From: Salinisphaera sp035690525
GTDB lineage: Bacteria > Pseudomonadota > Gammaproteobacteria > Nevskiales > Salinisphaeraceae
Assembly: GCF_035690525.1 (NCBI RefSeq)
Contig: NZ_DASSKM010000144.1
Coordinates: 1-15,696 of the forward strand
Reading direction: 5' to 3'
DNA length: 15,696 nucleotides
The notes under the pieces are model-generated. The model saw nothing but the letters and a program-made list of their open reading frames with translations. It was not told where the DNA came from and searched no databases. Both the position numbers and the translations under genes were made by a program. The number at the start of each line of letters is the position of its first letter. Within the stretch, counting starts at the first letter, position 1. Shown one piece after another: positions 6,957 through 13,808 of the stretch.

Positions 6957-6962
6957 TATTAT
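6957..6962 (+). promoter_or_regulatory. candidate -10 element of the deoC operon promoter
   Basis: TATTAT matches TATAAT in 5 of 6 positions. No good -35 is found 16-18 bp upstream (the place is occupied by the DeoR-like operator), so the promoter may need an activator. The transcript would have a leader of about 70 nt before deoC. Confidence 0.4.
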
Positions 6963-7038
6963 GTGAATAAATAACGAGTAATGTTCAGAAATTACATCTG
7001 TCTCTGATTGCTACATCGCGAGTCTCGGTAGAAATTCG

Positions 7039-7716
7039 ATGCCATACAACGATCAATCCGATACGGCCGGTTTAGCCCGCTTCATCGACCATACGCTGCT
7101 CAAACCCGAGGCCAGCGTTCGCGATCTGTGCCGTTACTGCGACGAAGCCATCGAATACGGCTTCAAGACGGTCTGCGTGAATCCGTGGTTCATCGCGGAT
7201 ACGGCGCGGCGGCTCGAAGGCAGCGGCGTACGGGCTTGTTCGGTGGTCGGTTTTCCCCTGGGTGCCACGTTGCCCACCGCGAAACTGGCCGAAGCCAGGG
7301 CGGTGCTCGATGCCGGCGCCGACGAGATCGACATGGTGCTGGCGATCAGCGCGCTGAAGGACGATCAACTCGATATCGTCGAGCGCGATATTCGGGCGAT
7401 CAAAACGGCGTGTGGCGCGAAAACCCTGAAAGTCATTCTGGAGACTTGCCTGCTAACGGACCGGCAGAAAGTGACCGGCTGCCGAATCGCCGTGAGCGCC
7501 GGGTCCGATTTCGTGAAGACCTCCACGGGTTTCAGCCGCACCGGCGCAACAGTCGCCGATGTCGCGCTGATGCGCGAGGTGGTCGGCCCGGAAGTCGGAG
7601 TGAAGGCGTCGGGCGGCATCCGCTCGGCAGCCGATGCACGGGCCCTGATCGACGCAGGGGCGACCCGGATCGGCGCCAGTTCCAGCGTGGCCCTGGTCTC
7701 GGAGAACCACTCGTGA
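7039..7716 (+). CDS. deoC: deoxyribose-phosphate aldolase
   Basis: The 225-residue class I aldolase splits 2-deoxyribose-5-phosphate into glyceraldehyde-3-phosphate and acetaldehyde, the last step of deoxynucleoside catabolism in the cytosol. The Schiff-base lysine is Lys160 in DFVKTSTGF, the second active-site lysine is Lys189 in GVKASGGIR, and the catalytic Asp is Asp98 in DEIDMVL; FIDHTLLKP at 15-23 is the family start. The length fits short bacterial DeoC proteins of about 220 residues rather than the 259-residue E. coli type. The ATG at 7039 is the first in frame after the AT-rich control region; its Shine-Dalgarno is weak. It is the first gene of the rightward series and its substrate is the inducer of DeoR in E. 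coli. Confidence 0.97.
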   Translation: MPYNDQSDTAGLARFIDHTLLKPEASVRDLCRYCDEAIEYGFKTVCVNPWFIADTARRLEGSGVRACSVVGFPLGATLPTAKLAEARAVLDAGADEIDMVLAISALKDDQLDIVERDIRAIKTACGAKTLKVILETCLLTDRQKVTGCRIAVSAGSDFVKTSTGFSRTGATVADVALMREVVGPEVGVKASGGIRSAADARALIDAGATRIGASSSVALVSENHS

Positions 7717-7772
7717 GCCCGTCGAACGTGGCTCTGATGCCGAGTACGCCGACCTGATTCGAGGCGCCCCCA

Positions 7773-8714
7773 ATGACGGCATTGCCCATCCTCATCGACT
7801 GCGATCCGGGCCAGGACGATTTCATCAATCTTCTTCTGGCGTTCGCCTCGCCCGAGGATGTTCGGGTCGAGGCGATCACGACGGTCGGCGGTAACGTGCC
7901 GCTGCCCCATACCCATCGCAATGCGCGTCTGGCCTGCGATCTCGTCGGGCGCGACGATATCGCCGTGTCGGCGGGGTGCCCGCAGCCGCTGCTCAGACCG
8001 CTGGAAACCGCGGAATATCTGCACGGGGAATCCGGAATCGACGGTTACGACTTTGACGCGCCGCGCCTGGCGTTATCTACCGAGCACGGCGTGGATACTA
8101 TCGTTCGGATCGTCCGCGCGCGCTGCGATGAGCGACTCACGCTCGTGGCCACCGGCCCCCTGACCAATGTCGCGATGGCCCTGAAGAAAGCGCCCGACAT
8201 CGGCGCGAGGATCGCCGAGATCGTGATTATGGGCGGCGCGATGCGCGAGGGCGGCAACGTGACGCCGTCGGCCGAATTCAATATCGCCGTCGATCCGCAT
8301 GCCGCCGATATCGTATTCCGCAGCGGTATCCCCATCGCGCTGTTCGGCCTCGACGTCACCCACCAGTTCGTGATGGGCCGGGCGCGCCGCGAGCGCCTGC
8401 GAGCGATTGAAACGCCCGCGGCGGTCGCCGTCGCCGACATGCTCGATTTCTCGGTCCGCTACGACGAATCCAAGTACGGCACCGACGGGGCGCCGCTGCA
8501 CGATCCCTGCACCTTGCTCTATCTGCTGGCGCCGGATCTGTTCGATCTGAAGCGGTGCGCGGTCGGCGTCGAAACCGAGTCGGTGCTGACCTACGGCCAT
8601 ACGGCGGTCGATTTCTGGGGCGTGACCGACAGGGCGTCGAACGCGTTATGGGCGTATGCCATCGATCACGAGGCAGCCTTCGAACTGCTCTGCGAGCGGA
8701 TCACCCGGCTTTGA
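7773..8714 (+). CDS. RihA-like cytosolic nucleoside hydrolase
   Basis: The 313-residue protein is an inosine-uridine nucleoside hydrolase family member that cleaves ribonucleosides to base plus free ribose. The calcium-binding signature DCDPGQDD (9-16) supplies Asp11, Asp15 and Asp16, Asp244 in LHDPCT completes the site, and EFNIAVDPHAA (168-178) is the substrate loop. His84 in LHGESGIDG and His276 in TYGHTAVDF are in places where pyrimidine-preferring enzymes carry active-site histidines. Colinear similarity with E. coli RihA (311 residues) is high throughout, so a cytidine/uridine preference is likely, though RihB- or RihC-like specificity is possible. There is no signal peptide, so it acts in the cytosol. 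GAGG (7762-7765, in GATTCGAGGCG) is its ribosome-binding site. It follows deoC by 56 bp. The free ribose it makes would need a ribokinase, not seen here. Confidence 0.93.
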   Translation: MTALPILIDCDPGQDDFINLLLAFASPEDVRVEAITTVGGNVPLPHTHRNARLACDLVGRDDIAVSAGCPQPLLRPLETAEYLHGESGIDGYDFDAPRLALSTEHGVDTIVRIVRARCDERLTLVATGPLTNVAMALKKAPDIGARIAEIVIMGGAMREGGNVTPSAEFNIAVDPHAADIVFRSGIPIALFGLDVTHQFVMGRARRERLRAIETPAAVAVADMLDFSVRYDESKYGTDGAPLHDPCTLLYLLAPDLFDLKRCAVGVETESVLTYGHTAVDFWGVTDRASNALWAYAIDHEAAFELLCERITRL

Positions 8715-8774
8715 AGCGTCCGGAACAACGCACGACCAAAAATTACAGGCAAGACGCCGAGAGGAGGAGATACA

Positions 8775-9749
8775 ATGAGAATACGCGACTATTCGAAGCC
8801 TTTCCGGGGTGGGCGAACACGACTATGGACAGCCGCGGCGTGTTGCCTGGCATTGGCCGTGCCGGCCGTCGCATCGGCCGCCGAAGGCGGCAGCCAGGGC
8901 GCGCGTTCCGCAACGCCGGGCAGCAAGACGGCGCTGCAAGACTCCCGGAGCCCCTATCTGTCCGACTGGTTTCATCAGCATGTGTCGCTCATCGGATCTG
9001 CCGGCATTCGTTTCGGCCCGACGCATGTCGACGACATCTACCTCGAATACGAGTTTGCTGGAACCAAGGGGCCGTTCGATCTGTACGGCTATGTCGACGT
9101 ACACAAGATTCTGGGCATCGGCAACGACAACGACACCGGCTTTTGGGACGACGGTTCGCCGTTGTTCACGGAGCTTGAGCCCCGGATGTCGTTCAACCGG
9201 TTACTGGGTAAGGATCTGAGCATCGGGCCGATCAAGGAATGGTTTCTGGCCACCGACTACATCCTGGATGTCGGCAACGGGCGCGACAGCCGCCAGAACG
9301 TGCTTTATTTCGGGCCCGGGGTTTCATTCGATACCCATTCACGAGTCAATTTCGAGCTGAATTTCTTTTTCAGAAGACAGTTCGCCGACTACGGCGCGCC
9401 GAATTCCTTTTCCTGGGACGGCTATCGGATCCAGCCGAACGTATCGATTCCGATCACGACGCTCACAACGTGGGGCCACGAAGGGCATTTGACCTACGTC
9501 GGCTTCGCGAACTACGACTTCGGTTCCGATCTGGGCGACGAGGCCGGCCCGACCCGCACCAATCACGCGCTGGTCGAAACGAACGTCCTGATTCTTTCCT
9601 ATACCCGTCTGCGCTATTTCTTCGCCGCGCGCTATTTCCATAACGGCGGTCAGTGGAACGATGGGGCGGTCGTCAATTTCCCCAACGGGCCCAGACGCCT
9701 GGACCAGAACGGATGGGGTTACTACCTGGCCGTGGGCTGGAAGTTCTGA
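8775..9749 (+). CDS. tsx: Tsx nucleoside-specific outer-membrane channel
   Basis: The 324-residue product has an N-terminal signal peptide: basic region to about residue 16, hydrophobic core TAAACCLALAVPAV and predicted cleavage after Ala35 (ASA). The mature part follows E. coli Tsx closely, with YLSDWFHQHVSLIGS, RFGPTHVDDIYLEYEF, GSPLFTELEPRMS, IKEWFLATDYI, WDGYR, NYDFGSDLGDEAG and ARYFHNGGQWND, and ends in the aromatic KF typical of beta-barrel proteins. Tsx is a 12-strand barrel that passes nucleosides across the outer membrane at low concentration. A strong Shine-Dalgarno (AGGAGGAG, 8762-8769) precedes the ATG. Compared with E. coli Tsx (294 residues) there is an extra low-complexity linker after the signal peptide (about 36-58). 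In E. coli tsx is under DeoR and CytR; here it sits inside the deo series. Confidence 0.96.
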   Translation: MRIRDYSKPFRGGRTRLWTAAACCLALAVPAVASAAEGGSQGARSATPGSKTALQDSRSPYLSDWFHQHVSLIGSAGIRFGPTHVDDIYLEYEFAGTKGPFDLYGYVDVHKILGIGNDNDTGFWDDGSPLFTELEPRMSFNRLLGKDLSIGPIKEWFLATDYILDVGNGRDSRQNVLYFGPGVSFDTHSRVNFELNFFFRRQFADYGAPNSFSWDGYRIQPNVSIPITTLTTWGHEGHLTYVGFANYDFGSDLGDEAGPTRTNHALVETNVLILSYTRLRYFFAARYFHNGGQWNDGAVVNFPNGPRRLDQNGWGYYLAVGWKF

Positions 9750-9853
9750 GTTGCCGGGCCCAGCGCGGAATTTTATTCGATTGAAACGCTTTCGGCCTTT
9801 TTCGATCCGCGTTGGCCGGATCGGGCATGCCGGGAGCCGTGGGATGCGAAGTT

Positions 9854-11272
9854 ATGACCAAGCATAAGGATAATCCGGGCGACGTGTCGGTCGAGCGGTC
9901 GCCGGAGAATGTCGAGACCATCGGCATTCAGCCGATCCCCGAAGAGCGCCGGAATATGTCGGCGCTGACATTATTCGTTATCTGGGGGCTGGCGTCGGCG
10001 TCGGCGACCACGCCGGTCATCGGCTTGCTGCTCTACAACGTCGGGCTGGTCAATTTCTGTATCGCCGTGGTGATCGCGGGCCTGATCGGGATCATACCTG
10101 CGGGGCTGTTCAGCGAGCAGGGCCGTGAAGTGCCGCTGATATCGCTGGTGACCGCGCGCGTGACCTTCGGACCGGGCGCGAGCTTCATCCTGGCGATCCT
10201 GTATACGATCGCCGGCGCCGGCTGGTTCGGTCTGAACACCGATGTCGCCGGGCAGATTCTTACGACGCTCTACCCCGACGTCGGCTCGCTTGCCCATGGC
10301 GCATTCTGGTACTGGGCGCTCGGGATCTTTCAGACACTGCTGGTTTTTCTGGGTATGAAATGGCTCGAGCGGTTTTATAACTACACCGCGATCGTGTTCA
10401 TCGTCTGCTATGCGATCCTTTGTTTCTACCTGGTACAGGACTATGCCGTTAAAGTGCCGTTCTGGTCGAGCGCCGCCGTGCACTGGGGTTCGGTAGTCGA
10501 GACGATTCTGAGTTTTTCGCTGCTGGCCTGGGCTTACGAATTTTCCACGGTTTCCCGTTTCTGCCGGCCGGCCACGCGCCACGAGAGCCGCGCTTCGAAG
10601 GCCGCCTATTTCAGTGCGGCGACCGTCGGTATTCTGCTGCCGGTGCTGGTCATGGGCGTGCTCGGCCTCGTCACCAAGGCGACCACCGGAAAGTGGAATA
10701 TCGCGCTTCTCGCCAAGGATCTGCCGCTGATCGGCGTGGTGGCGGCGATCGGGGTCATTCTGGCCATAGCACATACCAACGCGATGAATCTGTATCCGGC
10801 GGTGACCAAACTGCTGGCGGCCAGCGAAACCGTGCGCGAGCCGCGGTTCTACGATCAGCCGATCGCATCCGCGGGCCTCGGCCTGCTCGCGACCATTCTG
10901 GCGGTGCTCGGGATCCTGCAGGCCGTGCAATCGTTCCTGTCGCTGCTTGGTGTCTTTTTGTTTCCGTTCACGTTCCTGATGATGTTCGACTGGGTTCTGA
11001 TTCAGAAGAAGGCGACCCCCGTGTCGGCTTTTTTCGAAAAGAAAAAGCGCCTCATCGATCTGTTTCGCCCGAGTGCCTGCATCGCGTTTGTTGTCGGCGC
11101 CTTTCTCGGCGGCCTGAGCTATTTTGGGGTGTTGCCGGCAATGATCAGCAATACGGTGCCTTGGCCTGTGGTCGCCTCGCTGATTTCCTGCGGTGTCTAT
11201 TGGGTTCTGTTGCAGATTTTGGGTGATTATCCTGTCGGACGCTCGACCCCTACCGAGACAAGGAGCGCCTGA
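9854..11272 (+). CDS. NCS1-family nucleobase/nucleoside permease
   Basis: The 472-residue membrane protein has about 12 hydrophobic segments. It starts with a polar N-terminus ending in the family motif PEERRNMSALTLF, followed by TM1 (about 36-60, with SASATTPVIG), a TM3-like GAGWFGLNTDVAG, and AIAHTNAMNLYPAV in the second half. These features place it in NCS1 (nucleobase:cation symporter-1; cytosine, uracil, hydantoin and allantoin permeases such as CodB). The ATG at 9854 is preferred; a TTG (9812) or ATG (9827) upstream would add up to 14 residues and no start has a strong ribosome-binding site. The stop codon overlaps the start of cdd by one base. The substrate is unknown: context suggests cytosine, uracil or a nucleoside, since no NupC or NupG is present in the window. 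Confidence 0.85.
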   Translation: MTKHKDNPGDVSVERSPENVETIGIQPIPEERRNMSALTLFVIWGLASASATTPVIGLLLYNVGLVNFCIAVVIAGLIGIIPAGLFSEQGREVPLISLVTARVTFGPGASFILAILYTIAGAGWFGLNTDVAGQILTTLYPDVGSLAHGAFWYWALGIFQTLLVFLGMKWLERFYNYTAIVFIVCYAILCFYLVQDYAVKVPFWSSAAVHWGSVVETILSFSLLAWAYEFSTVSRFCRPATRHESRASKAAYFSAATVGILLPVLVMGVLGLVTKATTGKWNIALLAKDLPLIGVVAAIGVILAIAHTNAMNLYPAVTKLLAASETVREPRFYDQPIASAGLGLLATILAVLGILQAVQSFLSLLGVFLFPFTFLMMFDWVLIQKKATPVSAFFEKKKRLIDLFRPSACIAFVVGAFLGGLSYFGVLPAMISNTVPWPVVASLISCGVYWVLLQILGDYPVGRSTPTETRSA

Positions 11273-11682
11273 TGGCCACGATCGATACCAGCGTTTGGGA
11301 GCGCCTGGTCGCCGCGGCCGTTAAGGCCCGCGCGCATGCCTATGCGCCGTATTCGAAATTTCCGGTCGGGGCCGCGATCCGGGTCGAGGGCGGGCATATC
11401 GCCGTCGGATGCAACGTGGAGAATGTGTCGTTTCCCTGCGGCCAGTGCGCGGAAGCCGGCGCGGTGGCGAATCTGGCCGTAACGCACGGGCGGCGATCGA
11501 TCCAAGCGGTCGTGGTGATCGGCGCATCGGATCGGTTCACCTGGCCCTGTGGGCAATGCCGTCAGATTCTGGCCGAGTTCGCGCCCCCCGATGCAATGGT
11601 GATGTCGGTGGCCGGCGACCGATGGTCCGATCCGGTTCGCCTCGACGAACTGCTGCCCCACGCTTTCAAAGCCGTCGAGTGA
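11272..11682 (+). CDS. cdd: cytidine deaminase
   Basis: The 136-residue enzyme deaminates cytidine and deoxycytidine to uridine and deoxyuridine. It is of the short homotetramer type with one zinc: ligands Cys59 (in QCAEAG), Cys93 and Cys96 (in PCGQCRQ), catalytic Glu61, and substrate loop NVEN (48-51). The start has AGGAG (11261-11265) 6 nt before the ATG, and the ATG overlaps the preceding stop, so translation is probably coupled to the permease gene. The residue after CAE, Arg in B. subtilis Cdd where it balances zinc-site charge, is Ala62 here; a CAEAGA form is, as I recall, also found in alphaproteobacterial Cdd proteins. The product uridine is the substrate of Udp, encoded two genes downstream. 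Confidence 0.95.
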   Translation: MATIDTSVWERLVAAAVKARAHAYAPYSKFPVGAAIRVEGGHIAVGCNVENVSFPCGQCAEAGAVANLAVTHGRRSIQAVVVIGASDRFTWPCGQCRQILAEFAPPDAMVMSVAGDRWSDPVRLDELLPHAFKAVE

Positions 11683-11702
11683 ACCAGGCCGAGGACGCAG
11701 TC

Positions 11703-12950
11703 ATGAATAACAGGCGCGCCATCATTCTGGTCATGGATTCGGTCGGCATCGGCGAGGCTCACGACGCGTCCCGATATGCCGACACGGGCGCCGACACACT
11801 CGGCCATATCGTCGAAGCGGCGGCCGCCGGTCGGGCCGATCGGCCGGGTTTGCGGCAAGGCCCGCTCGAACTGCCGAATCTGGCCGCCCTGGGGCTGGCC
11901 GCTTGTGCGCGCGCCAGCCGCGGCGCACCGCTGGCGTCGAACCTGGGCGCCGAGGCGGGGCCGCACGCGGCCTATGGTTACGCCGCACCCGCCAGCGCAC
12001 CGAAAGGCAGTACCGGCGGCCACTGGGAGATCGCCGGCCTGCCGATCGCCCGCGACTGGGGTTATTTCGGCCGCGATCCGCAACAGCCGTATCCGGCGGG
12101 TTTGCTCGACCGGCTCATCGATAGTTGTGGATTGGCCGGTGTCATCGAAGTAGGGCGGGCATCGGGCACCGAGGTCATCGCGCGCCACGGCGAGGCGCAC
12201 AGGCAATCCGGGCGGCCCATCGTCTATACCTCGGCCGACAGCGTGCTCCAGATCGCAGCGCACGAGGCGGCCTTCGGGCTCGATCGGCTCTTCGAGGTTT
12301 GCCGCGTGGCACGCGGTCTATGCGACGAATATCGTATCGCTCGGGTGATTGCACGGCCGTTCGTAGGCGAATCGGCCGAGGATTTTACTCGTACCGAAAA
12401 TCGCCGGGATTTCGCCATGCCGCCGCACGAACAAACCCTGCTGGACCGGTTTTACCAGGCGGGTACGCAGGTGATCACGATCGGCAAGATCGGGGATCTG
12501 TTCGCCCATCGCGGCATCAGCCAGGAATATCCGGTGACCGAACTCGATGCGGTGTTCGATCAGACGCTGGCGAGCCTGCACGAGCCCGATCGGCCCACCC
12601 TGATCTTCGTGAATTTCTGCGACTTCGACTCGAAATATGGCCACCGGCGGGATGTGATCGGCTATGCCCACGAACTGGAGCGCTTCGACCGGCGTCTGCC
12701 CGAAGTGCGGGCGGCGCTGGCCGACGGCGATCTGCTGATCGTGACCGCGGACCACGGCAACGACCCCACGTTTTCCGGCAGCGACCATACCCGCGAATAC
12801 GTGCCGGTGCTGATGGCCGGGGCCGGGATTACCGGCGGCGACTTCGGCCGACGCGCGACGTTTGCCGATATCGGCGCCACCGCCGCTCGGTATCTGGGCC
12901 TCGCCGAATCGGGCGCGGGTCAACCCATAGCAGTGGAGAGCAAGGAATGA
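11703..12950 (+). CDS. deoB: phosphopentomutase
   Basis: The 415-residue enzyme interconverts ribose-1-phosphate and ribose-5-phosphate, and the deoxy forms, linking Udp to DeoC. It belongs to the alkaline-phosphatase-like metalloenzymes: metal ligand Asp12 in VMDSVGIG, DTGADTLGH (27-35), GHWEIAGLP (106-114), YTSADSV, FCDFDSKYGHRRDV around Asp307, and TADHGNDPTFSGSDHTRE around Asp350-His351. The start at 11703 is chosen because it gives the E. coli-like N-terminus and has GAGGA (11691-11695) 7 nt upstream; the open frame upstream runs into cdd in another frame and is not used. The phosphorylated threonine of characterised enzymes (KDT before the GHWE motif) corresponds to Ser103 in KGSTGGHWE, with Thr104 adjacent. 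The stop overlaps the udp start by 4 bp. Confidence 0.96.
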   Translation: MNNRRAIILVMDSVGIGEAHDASRYADTGADTLGHIVEAAAAGRADRPGLRQGPLELPNLAALGLAACARASRGAPLASNLGAEAGPHAAYGYAAPASAPKGSTGGHWEIAGLPIARDWGYFGRDPQQPYPAGLLDRLIDSCGLAGVIEVGRASGTEVIARHGEAHRQSGRPIVYTSADSVLQIAAHEAAFGLDRLFEVCRVARGLCDEYRIARVIARPFVGESAEDFTRTENRRDFAMPPHEQTLLDRFYQAGTQVITIGKIGDLFAHRGISQEYPVTELDAVFDQTLASLHEPDRPTLIFVNFCDFDSKYGHRRDVIGYAHELERFDRRLPEVRAALADGDLLIVTADHGNDPTFSGSDHTREYVPVLMAGAGITGGDFGRRATFADIGATAARYLGLAESGAGQPIAVESKE

Positions 12951-13735
12951 GCCAGGCAGCTGGTAGGCAATATCACATTGGACTCGGCGAGGCCGATATC
13001 GAGGGCGCGCGCTATGCGCTGTTGCCGGGCGATCCGGGCCGGGTTCCGCAGCTCGCCCGTGGCGTGGGCGCCCGGGCGGTCGAACTCGGCCAGCATCGGG
13101 AGCACTGTTCCTGGCTCGCGTATATCGCCGAGCAGCCGGTGCTGGTCTGTTCCACCGGGCTGGGCGCGCCGTCGACGGCGGTCGCGGTCGAGGAGCTCGC
13201 CAATATCGGCGTGACCCATTTCATTCGCGTCGGCACGAGCGGCTCGATTCAGCCGCACATCGACTATAGCGATCTCGTGATCAGCAAAGCCGCCGTGCGC
13301 CTGGAAGGCACCTCCTCGCACTACGCGCCCTTGGCCTATCCTGCGGTTGCCTCCTTCGAGCTGACCGCATCGCTGGTCGCCTCGGCACGCGCTCTGGATA
13401 TTCCGCACCACGTCGGCATCACCGCCTCGTCGGATACGTTCTGGCCCGGCCAGGAACGCTACGACAATCATTCGGGTTACGTACTGCGCCGTTTCCAGGG
13501 CTCCATGGCCGAGTGGCGGCAATTGAAGGTGACCAACTTCGAGATGGAAGCCGCGGCGCTGTTCACCGTCTGCGCGACCTTCGGTCTGTCCGCGGCCTGC
13601 GTCTGCGGCGTGATCGCCAAGCGGGTCGAATCGGAAGAGGTACGCCCGGAGGCCTACGGCCTGGCCGAGCAGCGCTGGAACGCGGTTCTGGCGAAAACGC
13701 TGGGCGAACGGCTCTCGCGAAAGCCCGAGAAATGA
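12947..13735 (+). CDS. udp: uridine phosphorylase
   Basis: The 262-residue enzyme splits uridine (and, less well, deoxyuridine) with phosphate into uracil and (deoxy)ribose-1-phosphate. It is a member of the NP-I phosphorylase family: phosphate site GDPGR (28-32) with Arg32, IRVGTSGSIQPHID with Arg94 and Thr97, uracil-recognising Gln169 and Arg171 in GQERYD, and ribose-site FEMEAA (198-203). The chain aligns with E. coli Udp from HIGL onward. The ATG at 12947 overlaps the deoB stop (ATGA) and gives the E. coli-like length; the longer open frame upstream lies within deoB and is rejected. AAGGA at 12942-12946 directly abuts the ATG, too close for an efficient ribosome site; GGAGAG (12935-12940) is better spaced, and coupling to deoB is likely. 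Confidence 0.96.
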   Translation: MSQAAGRQYHIGLGEADIEGARYALLPGDPGRVPQLARGVGARAVELGQHREHCSWLAYIAEQPVLVCSTGLGAPSTAVAVEELANIGVTHFIRVGTSGSIQPHIDYSDLVISKAAVRLEGTSSHYAPLAYPAVASFELTASLVASARALDIPHHVGITASSDTFWPGQERYDNHSGYVLRRFQGSMAEWRQLKVTNFEMEAAALFTVCATFGLSAACVCGVIAKRVESEEVRPEAYGLAEQRWNAVLAKTLGERLSRKPEK

Positions 13736-13808
13736 GCGATGCCGCTGTTGGATACGATAGACGTGGCCGTGTGCAATAACGCGGTCGACGCCGGATGAGG
13801 GAGATGGC

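Larger units (their letters stand above)
6565..7038. promoter_or_regulatory. divergent deoR-deoC control region
   Basis: This 474-bp gap is the most AT-rich part of the window and contains no credible gene. It holds two DeoR-type operators (given separately), a TGTGA half-site (6962-6966) with a poor second half for CRP, an inverted repeat TGAGACGTGCTCTCA (6812-6826, arms of 5), a palindrome CTAATTAG (6835-6842), and an imperfect inverted repeat GTAAT (6978-6982)/ATTAC (6991-6995). The deoC Shine-Dalgarno is weak (GGTAG at 7027-7031). Confidence 0.75.

Noticed and set aside
6962..6977. CRP-like site TGTGA-N6-AACGA upstream of deoC
   Set aside because: Only the left half matches the CRP consensus; the right half (AACGA against TCACA) does not.
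9803..9823. Hairpin CGATCCG/CGGATCG between tsx and the NCS1 gene as a terminator
   Set aside because: The T-run (9797-9801) precedes rather than follows the stem, so it does not have terminator form; it may have no role.
13739..13798. 19-codon ORF between udp and the exported hydrolase
   Set aside because: It has no ribosome-binding site of its own and its stop merges with the Shine-Dalgarno of the next gene; such a short frame is easily due to chance.
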